NCBI RefSeq assembly: GCF_000317635.1
Contig: NC_019779.1
Span: 2,294,001 to 2,358,000, forward strand
Origin: Halothece sp. PCC 7418
GTDB taxonomy: Bacteria > Cyanobacteriota > Cyanobacteriia > Cyanobacteriales > Rubidibacteraceae
Direction of reading: 5' to 3'
Length of the DNA: 64,000 nt
Shown here: piece after piece, positions 35,455 through 45,237 of the stretch
Position numbering within the stretch: the stretch's first letter is position 1
How the letters are laid out: the number at the start of each line of letters is the position of its first letter
Translations under genes and position numbers: made by a program
The notes under the pieces: model-generated
The model's input: only the letters and a program-made list of their open reading frames with translations
The model's database searches: none
Told to the model about the DNA's origin: nothing

Positions 35455-36072
35455 TTAATTTTCAATGAGTTTCTCTACTAATCTATAGACTCCAGTACCT
35501 GTTTGAGTTGGAAGTTCATTAATATCTAACTTTTTTGCATGATTGATTGCGTCTTGAATGTGGGGTTTTAACTTACTCACGTCATAATTGCCTTTATCAT
35601 ATTCTTTTTCCAATAACTTAGTTAACTCTTTTTCACACAATTTAGTCTGAGGAGGTGTTTTAGGAGTTTCCTGATGTAGAAGGAGCCAGAGTTCAAAGGA
35701 AGGATTGCTAATTGCACAAAAATAGTTTTCTCTTTTATTACACTGATCAATAATTTCTTGAAGTTGTTCCTTAGTATGCCCATCTGGATGAATTGCATCA
35801 TGATCTATAACAACCCACAACTCATCTCCTAACTTCGGATCAAGATTCTTTTTATTTGCTTCATTTTGAAGACGTTTCAGAACAGCTTGTGGAGAAGAAT
35901 CCCCTTTTTTTGTTCGTAGTATTTTGATTTGAACATTTTTTCTATATTCTGGATTTTTAAAGATGTTGAAATATATCTCTTCTGTTTTCTCACCTTCTGT
36001 TGCAATTAGGTAAACTTTATTTATTTTTCGTTTTTTAGATTTTCTTGTAAAAGGTCTTTGTTGCTTAGCCAT
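35455..36072 (-). CDS. RloB-like TOPRIM-fold protein (AbiLii-like)
   Basis: 205 aa. Features of the RloB family: VYLIATEGEKTEEIYFN (acidic TOPRIM motif), a central LWVVIDHDAIH (D-x-D motif) and ISNPSFELWLLLH. The C-terminus is helical. RloB proteins pair with AAA ATPases, and the pair corresponds to AbiL-type abortive infection modules in Lactococcus. It lies 30 bp downstream of an AAA ATPase gene on the same strand, the expected partner arrangement. Nuclease activity is inferred from the fold. Confidence 0.85.
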   Translation of the reverse strand: MAKQQRPFTRKSKKRKINKVYLIATEGEKTEEIYFNIFKNPEYRKNVQIKILRTKKGDSSPQAVLKRLQNEANKKNLDPKLGDELWVVIDHDAIHPDGHTKEQLQEIIDQCNKRENYFCAISNPSFELWLLLHQETPKTPPQTKLCEKELTKLLEKEYDKGNYDVSKLKPHIQDAINHAKKLDINELPTQTGTGVYRLVEKLIEN

Positions 36073-36102
36073 TTAACTTTAATAACTGACTATCACTTAA
36101 GA

Positions 36103-37467
36103 TTATTTCTTAACTGGTAATTGTAAAGCACGAATGTTTCCTAAGAAAGGAATTGCTCCATATCTTCCGTAAAGATAATCTTTCCGTATATTTTTACTTT
36201 GAGAAGGTTGGAAATCATATAAAGAGTAAAGGTCTGTTGAACCTGTTTCTGGCTTTTTCTCTACAAACCAAATTTCGTCTCGACGTAATAAATCTAAGTC
36301 AAGAATGCTAGTTTGATGAGTTGTAACAATTAGTTGACTAGGACGAGTTGAATTAATTTCATCAAGATGCAGTTCAACTATCATACGAGAGAGTTGAGGA
36401 TGTAAACTACGATCAAACTCATCGACGATAAAAACACGTTCGTCATCTTCTCCTGATAATAACAATTCATATAAAATAGGAGATAAATCTATTAATCTCT
36501 GAGTTCCATCAGATTCTTCGTAAAACTCAAATGATACTTTTTCTCTTTGATTAGAAATGGTGTGAATAGGTACTAGTTTTAGAATATGAATTTGCTCATC
36601 TTTTTTGATTGCTGCAAATCTAAATTTTGGTGCTTTTACAAAAAAACCATCTGCATCTGATAATCTTTCTTTAATTAATTCTTCTGCATCTTCAGGAAAA
36701 TCATTGGAATCATCAAGACTAATTTCTTCAGTTTCGATTGATGTAATACCAGTATCAGCATCGCGTAAAATTTTACCAAGAAAATCTTGAAATGTCTCAT
36801 GCTGATCCATTTGAAGTTCTACAGGAATATATGGTTCCATTGGCTCAATAATAGTAAGAACTCTACGAAACCACTCATAAGCAGGTTGAAAATAACTAAT
36901 GTTTTGTTCAATACTTTGATTTAGAAAAAGTTGATTTGGTAGTGTTCCTTCTCCGAAGACTTCAAGCAGTAGTTGTGCTTTTTTATCAAGTTTTTTAAAG
37001 AATGAACCAAAGTTTAACTTTGCTTTACCATTAGAATCTGTAGTGCGCTCAAATAATTGATGTTCTGAATGACGTGTAAAGTTAATTAACCATTCTTTAT
37101 AAATAAAGCGTGAGTCAAGTTCAAATCCATACTCATACATTTGCTTTCCTACTTTAAATTCAATTGCAAATTTAGCAGGAAAGTTAAGACAATCTTGGCT
37201 TAAACGAAAACGTTGAATAGGAATCATCGCTTTTGGTTTGACTCCTTCTAAAACCATATCTTGAGCAAATTTAATAACTTTTACTAAGTTCGATTTTCCC
37301 CCAGCATTCGCCCCATATATGGTAGCAAAGCGATTTAATCTAATATCATTCTTCTTTTTCTTTGGAAAAATATGATGAGCATGATTCCTTTCTGGCGAGG
37401 GAATCATACTAAATTCTATTTCCTCTTTGAATGAATATAAATTTTCTGCGCGAAAGCGAATTAACAT
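36103..37467 (-). CDS. AAA-family ATPase, RloA/AbiLi-like
   Basis: 454-aa SMC/ABC-like ATPase. The N-terminus MLIRFRAENLYSFKEEIEFS is typical of OLD/RloA-type AAA proteins. Walker A YGANAGGKSNLVKVI (residues about 53-67), Walker B ERVFIVDEFDRSLHP with the catalytic acidic residue, and the switch His in VTTHQTSILD are all present. It is probably co-transcribed with the RloB-like gene after it and possibly with the Hsp70-like gene 58 bp before it. Role in phage defence is inferred from family pairing. Confidence 0.87.
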   Translation of the reverse strand: MLIRFRAENLYSFKEEIEFSMIPSPERNHAHHIFPKKKKNDIRLNRFATIYGANAGGKSNLVKVIKFAQDMVLEGVKPKAMIPIQRFRLSQDCLNFPAKFAIEFKVGKQMYEYGFELDSRFIYKEWLINFTRHSEHQLFERTTDSNGKAKLNFGSFFKKLDKKAQLLLEVFGEGTLPNQLFLNQSIEQNISYFQPAYEWFRRVLTIIEPMEPYIPVELQMDQHETFQDFLGKILRDADTGITSIETEEISLDDSNDFPEDAEELIKERLSDADGFFVKAPKFRFAAIKKDEQIHILKLVPIHTISNQREKVSFEFYEESDGTQRLIDLSPILYELLLSGEDDERVFIVDEFDRSLHPQLSRMIVELHLDEINSTRPSQLIVTTHQTSILDLDLLRRDEIWFVEKKPETGSTDLYSLYDFQPSQSKNIRKDYLYGRYGAIPFLGNIRALQLPVKK

Positions 37468-37525
37468 AATTGGTGAATTATTAAATCAAAAGCCTTTCTT
37501 AAATGCAGAGGTATGGCATGGCTAA

Positions 37526-39133
37526 TTAACTTAATTCTGTCACAACTCTTTCTTTAAGTAAAACTTGTTCGGTGAGTAAATCTTCAACGGTAATACGTAA
37601 CGATCGCTGCTGATCGACCCAAAATTGAATTTTAACGCGATCGCGCCCTGGACTTCCCGCAGGATTTAGATTCGCGATCGTTTTTGCATCTTCATTTAAG
37701 GGAATGACACTGGTTTCCGAATCCTCTAACGTACGAGTCACCAGACGATTCCCATCAAAATAAACTTCCGTCCGCCCGCTATTTTCTGACCCCAATTCCC
37801 CGATAATCAGTTCAATACTGGGTTGATTTTCCACGGAAGCCCCCAACGTTAATTCTATAGGGGTTGTCATGGGATAGGGTTGTCCCGCTTTAATAATCGG
37901 ATGCCAACTGTGTTTATTTTCCCGATAATTCCAGTAGCGCACGCCGTAGCTGTGATAGAGAAAATCTTGCAGTTGAAAACCTTGGGCTAATTGTAACGCG
38001 CCTGACGCGATCGCGCTGAAGGGACGGTCACATTTAATTTTACTGGGGTCAAAATACTGTTCTAACCATTGTTGCAATGCAGGAATTTGCACAGTTCCCC
38101 CCACCAGCAACACAGACTGAATTTCCTCGGTTTCAATCCCATTGCGTCGCCCTTGTTGCAACACTTGGGTCATCAAATCATCCAGTTGCTCAAAAAACTG
38201 ATTCTCCCGTAAAATTTCCTCAAAGCGATCGCGCTCTAATTTTAATTCCAGGGTGTCTAAGGTCGTCTCATCAAAATAGACTTCTTCCGCTGCTTCTTGC
38301 GACGATAACTGCACCTTCAATCGTTCCGCCAACCGTGTGATTAACGCTGACTTTTCAATTCCTTGGGTTTTTGCAAAATAATCCACCAACCAATCATCAA
38401 TATCGCCACCGCCTAAGTTCGCCCCCGCTTTCCCATACACTCGCGCGGTTTTCACCTTCTGAGAAGACGTTTCCCCTAGTAGCTTTTCTCCCCACTTCAA
38501 AATAAAGCCCAAAGGCTGTTTCCCTTCTTCTCCGAGATTAAGTTGAACCAAGGAAAAATCAACGGTTCCGCCACCAAAATCAATGACCAATAAAACATCA
38601 TCTTGCGTCGTTCCATAGCCTAACGCTGCTGCGGTTGGTTCATCCAGCAAGCGCACTTGTTGGGCGTTGAGATGGGTACAAACTTGCGTTAACCAGTTGC
38701 GATAGGCTTCAAAACTATCCACGGGAACCGTTAACACCAGTGACTCGATTTCTGTGTTAGCTTCTTGTTGTAGCTGTTGGGTTAAACCTTCTAAAAACCA
38801 CTCCCCCGCCTGTTCAAAATCAACCGTTTTTCCATCTAACTCAGGGAGAAACCCTTGAACGGGTGCTGCAATTCCCCGCTTAAAGCCTCGAAAGAAACGG
38901 GGATCGGATTTGATATCGAGAGCGCGATCGCGCACCGCTTGACCGACCACAACTTGTTCTTGGCTTGCATCTTCCACATACAGCAAACTCGGAATCAACG
39001 GCGGATTATGCGGTAACTGTTGAGAAATTCCTGAAAGGGGAACCACTTCTGCTTGTTCTGTCGTTGCATTCCAACGAGTAATCACCGTGTTACTCGTTCC
39101 AAAATCAATCGCGTAGTTTGCGCTTTCCGTCAT
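37526..39133 (-). CDS. Hsp70-family ATPase, non-DnaK type
   Basis: 535 aa. Actin-like ATPase domain with YAIDFGTSNTVITRWN (phosphate 1), VRLLDEPTAAALGYG, VIDFGGGTVDFSLVQL (phosphate 2) and VLLVGGTVQIPALQQWL. The C-terminal 150 residues form a shortened substrate-like domain without the DnaK lid and EEVD-like end. Such proteins are common extra Hsp70 relatives in cyanobacteria. Clients are unknown. It precedes the RloA/RloB-like pair on the same strand. Confidence 0.85.
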   Translation of the reverse strand: MTESANYAIDFGTSNTVITRWNATTEQAEVVPLSGISQQLPHNPPLIPSLLYVEDASQEQVVVGQAVRDRALDIKSDPRFFRGFKRGIAAPVQGFLPELDGKTVDFEQAGEWFLEGLTQQLQQEANTEIESLVLTVPVDSFEAYRNWLTQVCTHLNAQQVRLLDEPTAAALGYGTTQDDVLLVIDFGGGTVDFSLVQLNLGEEGKQPLGFILKWGEKLLGETSSQKVKTARVYGKAGANLGGGDIDDWLVDYFAKTQGIEKSALITRLAERLKVQLSSQEAAEEVYFDETTLDTLELKLERDRFEEILRENQFFEQLDDLMTQVLQQGRRNGIETEEIQSVLLVGGTVQIPALQQWLEQYFDPSKIKCDRPFSAIASGALQLAQGFQLQDFLYHSYGVRYWNYRENKHSWHPIIKAGQPYPMTTPIELTLGASVENQPSIELIIGELGSENSGRTEVYFDGNRLVTRTLEDSETSVIPLNEDAKTIANLNPAGSPGRDRVKIQFWVDQQRSLRITVEDLLTEQVLLKERVVTELS

Positions 39134-39197
39134 TGTCCGAGCAGTTTTACGTTTGCCAAGGCTACCAAACTATAAGCCTAACACAGTTCAAAAAACT

Positions 39198-39222
39198 TTA
39201 GGGCAGGCAATGCCCACCCTAA
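39198..39222. repeat. Palindromic repeat between Hsp70-like gene and rpoC2
   Basis: TTAGGGCAGGCA / TGCCCACCCTAA, a variant of the GTAGGGTGGGCA palindrome found at 33262 and 33523. It lies just beyond the rpoC2 stop and may help end the rpoBC transcript. Confidence 0.7.
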
Positions 39223-39255
39223 ACCGTCTGTTATTTTCTCTGAGAGGTGATCGTA

Positions 39256-42200
39256 TTAGTCTTCATCATCAACCACATCAGAAAACTCCTCATCAGATAG
39301 TTGATAATTGCGTGCTGTTTGGTCATCGACCAGACCACCATTACTATTACTTTGAGTCTCCGGCACATCAGACTGGAAAATCATATTTTGAGCCGGATTC
39401 GGTTCTTCCTCAATCACAGAGCGTCCTAAGGATTCCTCATGGACACTAAAGCCTGTTCCTGCAGGAATCAACCGTCCAATAATCACATTTTCTTTCAAGC
39501 CTCGCAGCCAATCAGACTTCCCTTCAATCGCAGCCTCAGTTAAAACACGGGTGGTTTCTTGGAAACTTGCTGCACTAATGAAGCTATCTGTATTCAGGGA
39601 GGCTTTAGTGATTCCTAAGAGATTCGGTTTGTACTCCACAGGTGCGCCCCCAATGATATACATGGTTTCATTATCCTTATGGACTTCCCGCAAATCAGCA
39701 AGTTCTCCTGGTAAGCGAATCGTATCACCACCATCTTCGACTTTTACTTTCGAGGTCATCTGACGGACAATGACTTCAATATGCTTATCAGAAATATCAA
39801 TTCCTTGTGACTGATAAACCCCTTGTACTTCATCCACAAGGAACTGTTGTACTTTTTGCAAACTGAGTAAGGCAGCTTCGTACATTCCTTTTTCTTCCAG
39901 ATAGTAATCAAAGAAGACTTCTAGAATCTCATGAGGATTCGCTGGGCCATCGGTGAGGGGGGTTCCCACATCCACCCATTGTCCATCGGTGACGAGCATA
40001 TTTTGTCCCGTACTAATGGGATAATCGCTAATCACCCCATCCGCTTCAATGATTTTCACATCCACGGTTTCATCATCTTTGTATTCCACTTGCGCTGTCC
40101 CCGAACGACGGGCTAGAACGCAGGCTTCTCGGGGTTTTCGTGCTTCTAAGAGTTCTTCAATCCGTGGTAACCCTTGCACAATATCCCCTGTTTTCGACCG
40201 TTCGTAAATCAAAAGGACAAGGTTATCACCCCGTTGGACAAGACTGCCATTTTCCACATGGAGTACCGCACCGTTAGACACACGATAGGGGCGAGCATTC
40301 CGTAAAACAATGGCCTCATCTCTGACCGCAATGACTTTACCCGATTCAGGAGCGACCACATCTCCAGCAAGAGGATGATTAGCAACCACTAAATCCCCTT
40401 CCTCCACTTGCGGGGCTTCCGTAATCGGAATTGTGGTTTTGTCTGCTTCTCGCACCACTAGAATCCGACGAATGGCTTCTGCACCTTCCCGAATCCCACG
40501 AACTTCTCCTGCTTCTCGGCACTGAATTTCTGTGCGAGCAACAACTTCACCCGAGGGAATTTCTTGTCCATCTTCCACTAAAATCCGTGTTTGCGGACTA
40601 CCACTGAAAGCATCTCCCTCATTTTCCCGACGAATGGCAAGAGATTCTAAGATCACCATTTGCAAAACATAGGTCTCTTCTTCCTCTTCCCGTTCCAGTA
40701 ATTCAATATCGACACTAATCGGTAAAGTGTCTTTATTCTCGGTTGTGTCTTCATCCTCAATGTTCAGCACCAGTTGAGTCCGCATCAATTCCAAGCCATT
40801 GACCGACTTCACCCGTTCCCCATCTTTATAGAACAGACGCTGGGAGGCTCGGAGTTCAATTTGTACATCTCCCGACTCATTAATCGAAGTTTGGGAAGGA
40901 ATATCCGGTTGATCAGGAATGGTATATTCAACCACGGGACGCTGGAGAATTGCATTTCCTTCTGGCGTTTCTACATATTGCACATAACGTAACTCATCCG
41001 CCGTTAAGCCAGGGATAATTTCTTCTCCTGGGTGTACCAACTGCTCATTGCCACAGGTGGGTTCTTGATCGCTGAGATGAATCTCTCCCGATTTGATGAC
41101 AATTTCTCGTAAGATGTCATTTTTCTGCACCACTTCTACAACACCGGAAGATTGACAGTACATATTTTCGACAATCTCAGCACCCGCTTCGACATATTCC
41201 CCATCTTCCACACGGAGCAAGCCAATGTCTTTATTAATTTCATGGCATTCTTCCGGAATCCAGAGTAGCGTTCCGCCTTGGGTCACTTCATAACCATTTT
41301 TCGCTTTACCCCGTTTTTCCACTTCAACACCCGCATATTTGACAATACCACCTGTTTCCGTGTGATAGGTATCATCCATTAATTCCGCGATGACTTCCCC
41401 ATGTCGGACTTTGCTACCAGGAGTGGTTTTAAGGGCAAAGCGCTGGTTATTTGCAGAATGAATCACATACTGTTCACCACTACCAATGCTGGAACGACGA
41501 ATTTGGGCTTGATCCAGTTGGACAGAAGCGGTGATGATTTCAATTTCTCGTTTGCCAGTACCCAGACGAACCACGCCTCCTTTACTGGTGACGAGTTTTG
41601 TTTCCGCAAGGATATCTCCTGGTTGCACTTGAGAACCGTTTTTGACCACTGGTTCTGCACCTGGCAATAAGTTATACACTTCTCCCGACAGGACCCAGAG
41701 TAAGCCACCTCGTTGCGCGGTTCGAGTCATGTTCCCCTGACGGTCGGTTTTTTCCTCAGGAATCAAGTCTTGGAATTCAACTTCCCCTGCTAAGTCCGAA
41801 GAAACGTCTTTGGTTGCTTTTTCGGTCGAGCGTTTTTTGGGCGTGGCCACTTCTACAATCAGTTGTCCCGCTTGTACCGTTTCGCCATTATTGACCATAA
41901 GCAGAGAACCAGGAGTGACAGGAATTGTTTGTTCGTCTCCCTCTGCTAACTTCACAGAGATTTCCCCAGAAACTTCCACTTGTTCGCGCTCTTCACCGTG
42001 ACGAGTCCGCACTTTGCGAGTCCGTAGTTTTTTAGGAATAACCACTGTTCCTTCCCCTGGAGAGGTAACTTGTTGGGCAATATCGCCCGTGAAAACCCCT
42101 CCCGTGTGGAACGTCCGCATGGTTAACTGCGTTCCAGGTTCACCAATGGATTGTGCTGCAATAATCCCCACAGCTTCCCCTTTATCCACGGGACGACCAT

Positions 42201-43263
42201 GAGCCAAACTCCAGCCATAGCAACACTGACAAACCGATCGCGCTGCTTCACAGGTCAAGGGAGAGCGCACTTTCACTTCTTTAACTGCTGCTGCAATTTT
42301 TTCTGCTAACGGCTCATCAATGTGTCTTGCTGTCGTTTTGTACTCACCCGTTGCTGAGTCTTTAACGGGTTCTTGAGTGGGTTTTCCGTTGTGATCAACA
42401 TATTCTCGACCAGAAACAATCACTTCCCCCGTTTCAGGATCAACCACATCTTCGGCGAGAGTACGACCAAACAAGCGATCGGAAAGGGGAATCAAGGTTC
42501 GTTCCCCATCCGTCATGCTAGTTAAGGTAATCCCCCGTTCAGTGCCACAGTCTTCTTCCCGTACAATTACATCTTGGGAAACATCGACTAGACGACGAGT
42601 TAAATACCCCGAGTCAGCAGTGCGGAGGGCGGTATCCACTAAACCTTTCCGTGCGCCATAAGAGGAAATAATATATTCAGTAACCGTTAAACCTTCTCGG
42701 AAATTGGTTTTAATCGGGAGGTCAATAATTTCCCCTTGCGGATCTGCCATCAAACCCCGCATTCCCACAAGCTGGCGCACCTGAGACAAATTCCCTCTTG
42801 CCCCCGATTGCGACATCATATAGACGGAGTTCAGGGGGTCTGTGGCTTGGAAATTGCGGACTACTTCATCTTTCAGCGCTTCGGAGGTAACATTCCAAGT
42901 GTCAATTACTTTTTGGAAACGTTCTACTTCTGTAATTTTGCCGATGCGATAGCGTTCTTCCGTATCCGCGATCGTATTTTCTGCCGATTCCAGCATTTCT
43001 CGTTTACTGGGAGGCACTTGTAAATCTTCCACACTGATGGAAACCCCAGCTTGAGTGGCGTAACGGAATCCCATGTTTTTGAGTTCATCCGCCATTGTCG
43101 AACAGCTAGCACTTCCATAATTAATGAAAGCCCAATGGATTAGTTTTTTCAGTTGCTTTTTATCAACAACTTGGTTCCAGAAGATTTTTTGGGGTTTGTC
43201 CTTTGTCATTTGTCCTTTGTCCTTTCTGGTTTGTTCTTCGTCATTTGTGGTTTGTTTTCCCAT
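39256..43263 (-). CDS. rpoC2: RNA polymerase subunit beta' (C-terminal half)
   Basis: A 1335-aa subunit forming the C-terminal part of beta' in cyanobacterial RNA polymerase. Conserved parts: [24 protein letters not shown], the rudder/trigger-loop region [21 protein letters not shown], a long beta-rich sandwich-barrel insertion (about residues 430-1000) typical of cyanobacteria, and the terminal [28 protein letters not shown]. The first 18-25 residues ([19 protein letters not shown]) are encoded by heptamer repeats. An internal ATG at 43207-43209 is an equally good start. Confidence 0.96.
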   Translation of the reverse strand: MGKQTTNDEEQTRKDKGQMTKDKPQKIFWNQVVDKKQLKKLIHWAFINYGSASCSTMADELKNMGFRYATQAGVSISVEDLQVPPSKREMLESAENTIADTEERYRIGKITEVERFQKVIDTWNVTSEALKDEVVRNFQATDPLNSVYMMSQSGARGNLSQVRQLVGMRGLMADPQGEIIDLPIKTNFREGLTVTEYIISSYGARKGLVDTALRTADSGYLTRRLVDVSQDVIVREEDCGTERGITLTSMTDGERTLIPLSDRLFGRTLAEDVVDPETGEVIVSGREYVDHNGKPTQEPVKDSATGEYKTTARHIDEPLAEKIAAAVKEVKVRSPLTCEAARSVCQCCYGWSLAHGRPVDKGEAVGIIAAQSIGEPGTQLTMRTFHTGGVFTGDIAQQVTSPGEGTVVIPKKLRTRKVRTRHGEEREQVEVSGEISVKLAEGDEQTIPVTPGSLLMVNNGETVQAGQLIVEVATPKKRSTEKATKDVSSDLAGEVEFQDLIPEEKTDRQGNMTRTAQRGGLLWVLSGEVYNLLPGAEPVVKNGSQVQPGDILAETKLVTSKGGVVRLGTGKREIEIITASVQLDQAQIRRSSIGSGEQYVIHSANNQRFALKTTPGSKVRHGEVIAELMDDTYHTETGGIVKYAGVEVEKRGKAKNGYEVTQGGTLLWIPEECHEINKDIGLLRVEDGEYVEAGAEIVENMYCQSSGVVEVVQKNDILREIVIKSGEIHLSDQEPTCGNEQLVHPGEEIIPGLTADELRYVQYVETPEGNAILQRPVVEYTIPDQPDIPSQTSINESGDVQIELRASQRLFYKDGERVKSVNGLELMRTQLVLNIEDEDTTENKDTLPISVDIELLEREEEEETYVLQMVILESLAIRRENEGDAFSGSPQTRILVEDGQEIPSGEVVARTEIQCREAGEVRGIREGAEAIRRILVVREADKTTIPITEAPQVEEGDLVVANHPLAGDVVAPESGKVIAVRDEAIVLRNARPYRVSNGAVLHVENGSLVQRGDNLVLLIYERSKTGDIVQGLPRIEELLEARKPREACVLARRSGTAQVEYKDDETVDVKIIEADGVISDYPISTGQNMLVTDGQWVDVGTPLTDGPANPHEILEVFFDYYLEEKGMYEAALLSLQKVQQFLVDEVQGVYQSQGIDISDKHIEVIVRQMTSKVKVEDGGDTIRLPGELADLREVHKDNETMYIIGGAPVEYKPNLLGITKASLNTDSFISAASFQETTRVLTEAAIEGKSDWLRGLKENVIIGRLIPAGTGFSVHEESLGRSVIEEEPNPAQNMIFQSDVPETQSNSNGGLVDDQTARNYQLSDEEFSDVVDDED
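43185..43262. repeat. Heptamer repeats spanning the rpoC2 start
   Basis: A run of TTTGTCC, TTTGTCA, TTTGTTC and TCGTCAT-like heptamers overlaps the 5' end of rpoC2. Read on the minus strand, they encode the polar leader of the protein ([11 protein letters not shown]...). The same repeat class occurs before rpoB (48618-48660). Confidence 0.75.
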
Positions 43264-43272
43264 GACTGATGA

Positions 43273-45171
43273 CTAAGCATTAATCAATGTGCTACCCAAC
43301 AAAGCATCCTGAATCGTTTTGTTATAAATAATGCGACCTGGAGTGGTGCGGACATATTGGCTAATCATTTCACCTGCAGCATTTTCTTTCACCCGTCGAT
43401 TGGGATAGAGTTTAATCACGCTACCATCGTCACGCTTTTCTTCTTCTACGGGTTCGGCTTCTGTGGGATCTTTGACTTCACCCTCAAACCGCACCCAGAT
43501 ATAAGCATGGAGTTTTAAGTAACCCTGTTCATAGGCTCGCAAGGCATCTTCTAAACTGGCGTAATACCGTTTATCTTGAGGTTCAACGGTGGGATTGTCA
43601 GCCGTGAGATAATAACACCCCAAAACCATATCTTGGGAAGGCGCGACAATGGGTTTTCCCGTTGCTGGGGATAAGATATTATGGCTGGCTAACATCAACA
43701 ACCGCGCTTCCGATTGAGATTCGAGAGAGAGAGGAACGTGAACCGCCATTTGGTCACCGTCAAAGTCGGCGTTAAACGCAGGACAAACTAACGGGTGCAA
43801 CTGGATCGCACGTCCTTCCACTAAAATCGGTTCAAAGGCTTGAATCCCTAAACGGTGCAGCGTCGGTGCACGGTTGAGCATTACAGGGTGACCCGCAATC
43901 ACTTCTTCTAAAACATCCCAAACCGCAGGGTCGTTGCGTTGAATACTTTTCTTGGCCGATTTGATGTTATTGACCACACCGTTGCGAATCAGGCGGTGAA
44001 TGACAAAGGGCTGGAATAGCTCGATCGCCATCTCTCGTGGTAAGCCACACTGATAAATTTTTAGGTTAGGACCAACAACAATTACCGAACGTCCAGAATA
44101 ATCCACCCGTTTTCCGAGGAGGTTTTGCCGAAAACGACCTTGCTTCCCTTCAATAATGTCCGAAAGAGATTTTAAGGGACGGTTATTTGCACCGACAACA
44201 GTACGCCCCCGACGACCATTATCAATCAGCGCATCTACCGCCTCTTGCAGCATCCGTTTTTCGTTACGGACGATAATTTCTGGGGCAAGAATTTCTTGTA
44301 AACGAGCGAGACGATTATTCCGATTAATCACCCGTCGGTACAAGTCATTTAAGTCAGAGGTGGCAAACCGTCCCCCATCCAATTGCACCATCGGTCGCAA
44401 ATCGGGCGGAATCACGGGAATATAGCTCAGGATCATCCATTCTGGAGAAGACCCAGTGGCGATAAAGTGGTCAATCACCCGTAACCGTTTAATCAGTTTG
44501 GCGCGTTTTTGCCCTTTGGCGTTAGCAATTTCTTCCCGTAAGGTTTCTGCTTCTTCTTCTAAGTTGAGGTCTTGCAGCAGACGTTGGATTGCTTCAGCGC
44601 CAATACCCACTTCAACCCCCATCAACTCGCTGTCTTCAGCAAACAGTTGGTCTTCAATTTCTAGCCACTGTTCTTCGGTGAGGAGTTGTTTATATTCCAG
44701 ATTCCCTGCATTCCCCGCTTCCAGAACAACATAGGAGTTAAAGTAAACAATCTGCTCCACATCGCGCAAGGGCATATCTAAAAGGATACTCAAATAGCTG
44801 GGAATCCCCTTCAAATACCAAACATGAGTCACTGCTGCTGCCAGTTTAATATACCCCATGCGATGACGGCGCACTCGGGATTCGGTGACTTCCACACCGC
44901 AACGTTCGCAAACAATGCCACGATGACGCACACGCTTATATTTCCCGCAGTGGCATTCCCAGTCTTTAGCAGGGCCAAAAATCCGCTCACAAAATAGCCC
45001 ATCCATTTCTGGTTTGAGAGTCCGATAGTTAATGGTTTCAGGTTTGGTTACTTCTCCAACTACTTGACCATTCGGTAAATTACGCTCTCCCCAATCTCGG
45101 ATGCGGTCAGGGGAAGCGATGCTAATTTTAACGTAATCAAACTGTTGCTCAGGTTGTTTCGATTGTGTCAT
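43273..45171 (-). CDS. rpoC1: RNA polymerase subunit gamma (N-terminal half of beta')
   Basis: A 632-aa gamma subunit of the split beta' found only in cyanobacteria and plastids. Zinc-ribbon [20 protein letters not shown] near residue 73, clamp helices, and the catalytic Mg-binding [12 protein letters not shown] near residue 460 are all intact. It starts 66 bp after the rpoB stop and ends 9 bp before the longest rpoC2 start, so the three genes form one operon. Confidence 0.98.
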   Translation of the reverse strand: MTQSKQPEQQFDYVKISIASPDRIRDWGERNLPNGQVVGEVTKPETINYRTLKPEMDGLFCERIFGPAKDWECHCGKYKRVRHRGIVCERCGVEVTESRVRRHRMGYIKLAAAVTHVWYLKGIPSYLSILLDMPLRDVEQIVYFNSYVVLEAGNAGNLEYKQLLTEEQWLEIEDQLFAEDSELMGVEVGIGAEAIQRLLQDLNLEEEAETLREEIANAKGQKRAKLIKRLRVIDHFIATGSSPEWMILSYIPVIPPDLRPMVQLDGGRFATSDLNDLYRRVINRNNRLARLQEILAPEIIVRNEKRMLQEAVDALIDNGRRGRTVVGANNRPLKSLSDIIEGKQGRFRQNLLGKRVDYSGRSVIVVGPNLKIYQCGLPREMAIELFQPFVIHRLIRNGVVNNIKSAKKSIQRNDPAVWDVLEEVIAGHPVMLNRAPTLHRLGIQAFEPILVEGRAIQLHPLVCPAFNADFDGDQMAVHVPLSLESQSEARLLMLASHNILSPATGKPIVAPSQDMVLGCYYLTADNPTVEPQDKRYYASLEDALRAYEQGYLKLHAYIWVRFEGEVKDPTEAEPVEEEKRDDGSVIKLYPNRRVKENAAGEMISQYVRTTPGRIIYNKTIQDALLGSTLINA

Positions 45172-45193
45172 GATTTTGTCATTAGGTCACTGG

Positions 45194-45217
45194 GGAGACG
45201 TTCCATGGAACGCCTCT
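45194..45217. repeat. GTTCCATGGAAC palindromic repeat in the rpoB-rpoC1 gap
   Basis: GGAGACG TTCCATGGAA CGCCTCT, a near-perfect 24-bp palindrome. A second copy is at 53422-53446. It sits inside an essential operon and could affect read-through. Confidence 0.75.
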
Positions 45218-45237
45218 ACATTATTCTTGGTCACTGA

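Noticed and set aside
41401-41708. Genes on either strand within rpoC2
   Set aside because: They lie wholly within rpoC2, lack family features, and are shadows of its codon bias.
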